Positions 5,468 to 7,397 of a stretch of DNA of 7,397 bases are shown one piece after another. Below the pieces are notes generated by a model, which saw only the letters and a program-made list of their open reading frames with translations, was not told where the DNA came from and did not search any database. The translations under genes and the position numbers were made by a program. Source of the DNA: an uncultured Clostridia bacterium (GTDB lineage: Bacteria; Bacillota; Clostridia; TANB77; CAG-508); contig CANQKB010000069.1 in NCBI GenBank assembly GCA_947624405.1, positions 1-7,397 on the forward strand, written 5' to 3'. The number at the start of each line of letters is the position of its first letter. Within the stretch, counting starts at the first letter, position 1.

Positions 5468-7270
5468 GTGAATAATAATAACAATAAGCAAAATGATAAA
5501 AAATTGATGATAATACTTGGAGTAGTATTAGCAATTGCAATAGTAATTTTAGCTACAACAATATATATAATGGTACAAGAAAAAAAAGATGAAGAAGATA
5601 AAGTAACATATACTGAATTCTTGAAGGATATAGAAGAAGGAAAAATTGAAGAAATAGAAATGACGGTTGGTAGTACAACCATGAAAGTAAAATATAAAGA
5701 AAGAGAAGAAGAGGATGAAACTGAAAAAATAATTGTTCCTAATATACAAGCTTTTATGGAATATGTACACCAAAAACGCGATGAAGGTGTAGAAATAAAT
5801 CTAAATGAGGTATCAGCTGGAGTATTAGCAGGGCTTAGAGGAAATCTATTATCAATAATATCAACAGGACTTATGATAGCTCTTGTTGTTATGATTTTCA
5901 AAATGCAGGGATTAGGAGATAAAGGAAAGGTTTATGATAGTGTAGAAAACAAAAATAAAGTTACCTTTGATGATGTAGCAGGCTTGCAAGAAGAAAAACA
6001 AGAAATGATAGAAGTTGTTAATTTCTTAAAAGAGCCAAAGAAATTTTTAGATATGGGAGCTAAAATTCCAAGGGGAATACTACTTTGTGGAAAGCCAGGA
6101 ACTGGTAAGACTTTAATTGCAAGAGCAATCGCAGGTGAGGCTGATGTTCCATTTATATCAATGAGTGGTTCAGAATTTATTGAAATGTTTGCAGGACTTG
6201 GTGCATCAAGAGTTAGAAAATTATTTGAAAGAGCAAAGAAACTTTCTCCATGCATAATATTTATAGATGAAATAGATGCAATAGGAGCAAGAAGAACAAA
6301 TGCTAGTGGAGCAGAAAGCGAAAATAATCAAACATTGAATCAACTTTTAGTTGAAATGGATGGATTCGAAACAAACGATGCAATAATAGTACTAGCAGCA
6401 ACAAATCGTCCAGAAATGCTTGATAAAGCGTTATTACGACCAGGAAGATTTGATAGACAAATTACTATTGCACCACCAGATTTAAAGGGAAGAGAAGAAA
6501 TATTAAAAATTTATACAAAGCAAAAGAAGTTAGCAGATGAAGTTGATTTGACGAGCATAGCAGAAGATACAGCTGGCTTTACAGGGGCAGAACTTGCAAA
6601 TGTATTAAATGAAGCTGCAATTATTGCAACTGTTAATAAGCATGATGCGATTACAAATATGGATATAGAAGAGGCTGTTAAGAAGGTTACAGTTGGTTTG
6701 CAAAAAACAAGTAGAATAATTTCTGAAAAAGACAAAAGACTTACTGCATATCATGAGGCTGGTCACGCAATTGTAAGTAAATATCTTGAAACAGTAGAAG
6801 ATGTCAAAGAAATATCAATTATACCTAGAGGCTTCGCAGGTGGATATACAATGTATAAAACAAATGAGGATAAATTTTATATTTCAAAAAGACAATTAGA
6901 AGAAAAGTTAGTATCGCTTTTAGGTGGTAGAGCTGCTGAAAAGCTTGCTTTAGATGATATTTCAACAGGGGCAAGTAATGATTTAGAGGTTGCAACTAAA
7001 ACTGCAAGAGATATGATAATTGTTTACGGAATGAGTGATAAGATTGGACCAATTTCTTTAAAAGTTGATGATGTACGTGAATTAGAATTTTATGGTACAG
7101 AAATTGAAGATGAGGTTGGAAAAGAAATTAGACGTTTAATAGATACAGCATATGATACAGCAATACAGATTTTATCTGCAAATCGTGATAAACTAGAGCA
7201 AGTTGCTGAGACTCTTATGAAAAGAGAGACAATTTCACAAAGAGAATTTGATAGATTTTTTGAGGAGTAA
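5468..7270 (+). CDS. ftsH: ATP-dependent zinc metalloprotease FtsH
   Basis: This 600-aa membrane-anchored AAA+ protease forms hexamers that extract and degrade membrane and short-lived cytosolic proteins. An Asn-rich lead precedes membrane helix 1 (about 12-36). An acidic extracytoplasmic domain (about 40-122) and membrane helix 2 (about 124-146) follow. The AAA+ domain has Walker A GKPGTGKT (208-215), Walker B IIFIDEID (263-270), and the second region of homology ATNRPEMLDKALLRPGRFDR (311-330) with Arg residues 324 and 327. The M41 peptidase has zinc motif HEAGH (429-433) and third ligand D505 in ASND. All catalytic residues are present. Two motifs vary: Walker A has Lys where GPPGTGKT has Pro, and the pore loop is FAGLG (241-245) instead of FVGVG. 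The length is slightly short for the family (usually about 610-650) because the C-terminal tail is reduced. It is the last gene before the terminator. The GTG start is chosen from its ribosome binding site. Confidence 0.97.
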   Translation: MNNNNNKQNDKKLMIILGVVLAIAIVILATTIYIMVQEKKDEEDKVTYTEFLKDIEEGKIEEIEMTVGSTTMKVKYKEREEEDETEKIIVPNIQAFMEYVHQKRDEGVEINLNEVSAGVLAGLRGNLLSIISTGLMIALVVMIFKMQGLGDKGKVYDSVENKNKVTFDDVAGLQEEKQEMIEVVNFLKEPKKFLDMGAKIPRGILLCGKPGTGKTLIARAIAGEADVPFISMSGSEFIEMFAGLGASRVRKLFERAKKLSPCIIFIDEIDAIGARRTNASGAESENNQTLNQLLVEMDGFETNDAIIVLAATNRPEMLDKALLRPGRFDRQITIAPPDLKGREEILKIYTKQKKLADEVDLTSIAEDTAGFTGAELANVLNEAAIIATVNKHDAITNMDIEEAVKKVTVGLQKTSRIISEKDKRLTAYHEAGHAIVSKYLETVEDVKEISIIPRGFAGGYTMYKTNEDKFYISKRQLEEKLVSLLGGRAAEKLALDDISTGASNDLEVATKTARDMIIVYGMSDKIGPISLKVDDVRELEFYGTEIEDEVGKEIRRLIDTAYDTAIQILSANRDKLEQVAETLMKRETISQREFDRFFEE

Positions 7271-7278
7271 AGAAAAAA

Positions 7279-7310
7279 GTCGTTAGAGTAAAATCTAACG
7301 GCATTTTTTT
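7279..7310 (+). terminator. Rho-independent terminator after ftsH
   Basis: The stem GTCGTTAGA (7279-7287) pairs with TCTAACGGC (7294-7302), nine pairs including one G-T wobble, around the loop GTAAAA. Seven T residues follow at 7304-7310. The A6 run at 7273-7278 before the stem means it could also stop transcription arriving on the minus strand. It lies 8 nt after the ftsH stop and marks the operon end. Confidence 0.93.
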
Positions 7311-7324
7311 AATAATTATCAATG

Positions 7325-7340
7325 GTTACAGTTTACAGTT
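7325..7340. repeat. Short 7-bp tandem repeat (KTTACAG)
   Basis: GTTACAG and TTTACAG stand in tandem, followed by a partial copy (TT). They lie in the 87-nt gene-free end of the window, before a stretch (7376-7397) that is more GC-rich than the rest of the intergenic DNA. No function is evident; it may be the edge of a longer intergenic repeat cut off by the window. Confidence 0.4.
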
Positions 7341-7397
7341 GGTTTTCGCTAAGCTACCTGAGGAAATGATTTTAAAAATGCGGCGTTGCGTTCTCCA

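Noticed and set aside
5437..5901. 154-codon minus-strand frame opposite the start of ftsH
   Set aside because: Ser/Phe/Ile-rich shadow of Lys/Glu/Asn-rich coding sequence; no recognisable domain, and it overlaps a certain gene.
660..7270. Alternative genetic code (TGA = Trp, or CGG reassigned)
   Set aside because: TGA ends ponA exactly at the cysS overlap and Trp positions in conserved motifs use TGG. The single in-frame CGG lies at the frameshift and gives no evidence of reassignment.

Overview
The window is an AT-rich segment that looks like a Firmicute, most likely an uncultured Clostridia-like bacterium. The evidence is codon usage dominated by A/T-ending codons, AGGAGG-type ribosome binding sites, a class A PBP with an Asn/Thr-rich tail, and Firmicute-like tRNAs. 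TGA ends the first gene and tryptophan is written TGG, so this is the standard bacterial code (table 11), not the Mycoplasma code. No exact genus can be assigned by eye.

Layout. Positions 1-194 hold two tRNA genes on the minus strand: a CAT-anticodon tRNA (elongator Met or Ile2) and tRNA-Gly(TCC). They share one strong promoter at 215-243, with an A/T-tract UP-like element behind it. Positions 195-659 are non-coding. They contain that promoter, a 145-bp element bounded by perfect 18-bp inverted repeats (310-454), and a probable promoter for the plus-strand genes. Positions 660-7270 form one plus-strand operon: a class A penicillin-binding protein (ponA-like), cysteinyl-tRNA synthetase (cysS), a DUF1189-like membrane protein split by a frameshift, and the membrane AAA+ zinc protease FtsH. 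Gaps are -4, 25 and 19 nt. A clear intrinsic terminator (7279-7310) closes the operon. The last ~87 bases hold a short tandem repeat and a more GC-rich end, with no gene seen.

How the genes fit together. The operon mixes cell-wall polymerisation (PBP), translation (CysRS) and membrane protein quality control (FtsH). This is a housekeeping cluster rather than a pathway. PBP and cysS overlap in an ATGA, so their translation is probably coupled.

I see no convincing undescribed biological system here. The points most worth a second look are the one-base frameshift in the DUF1189-like gene, the unexplained palindromic element at 310-454, the variant CysRS signature, and two unusual motif residues in FtsH.
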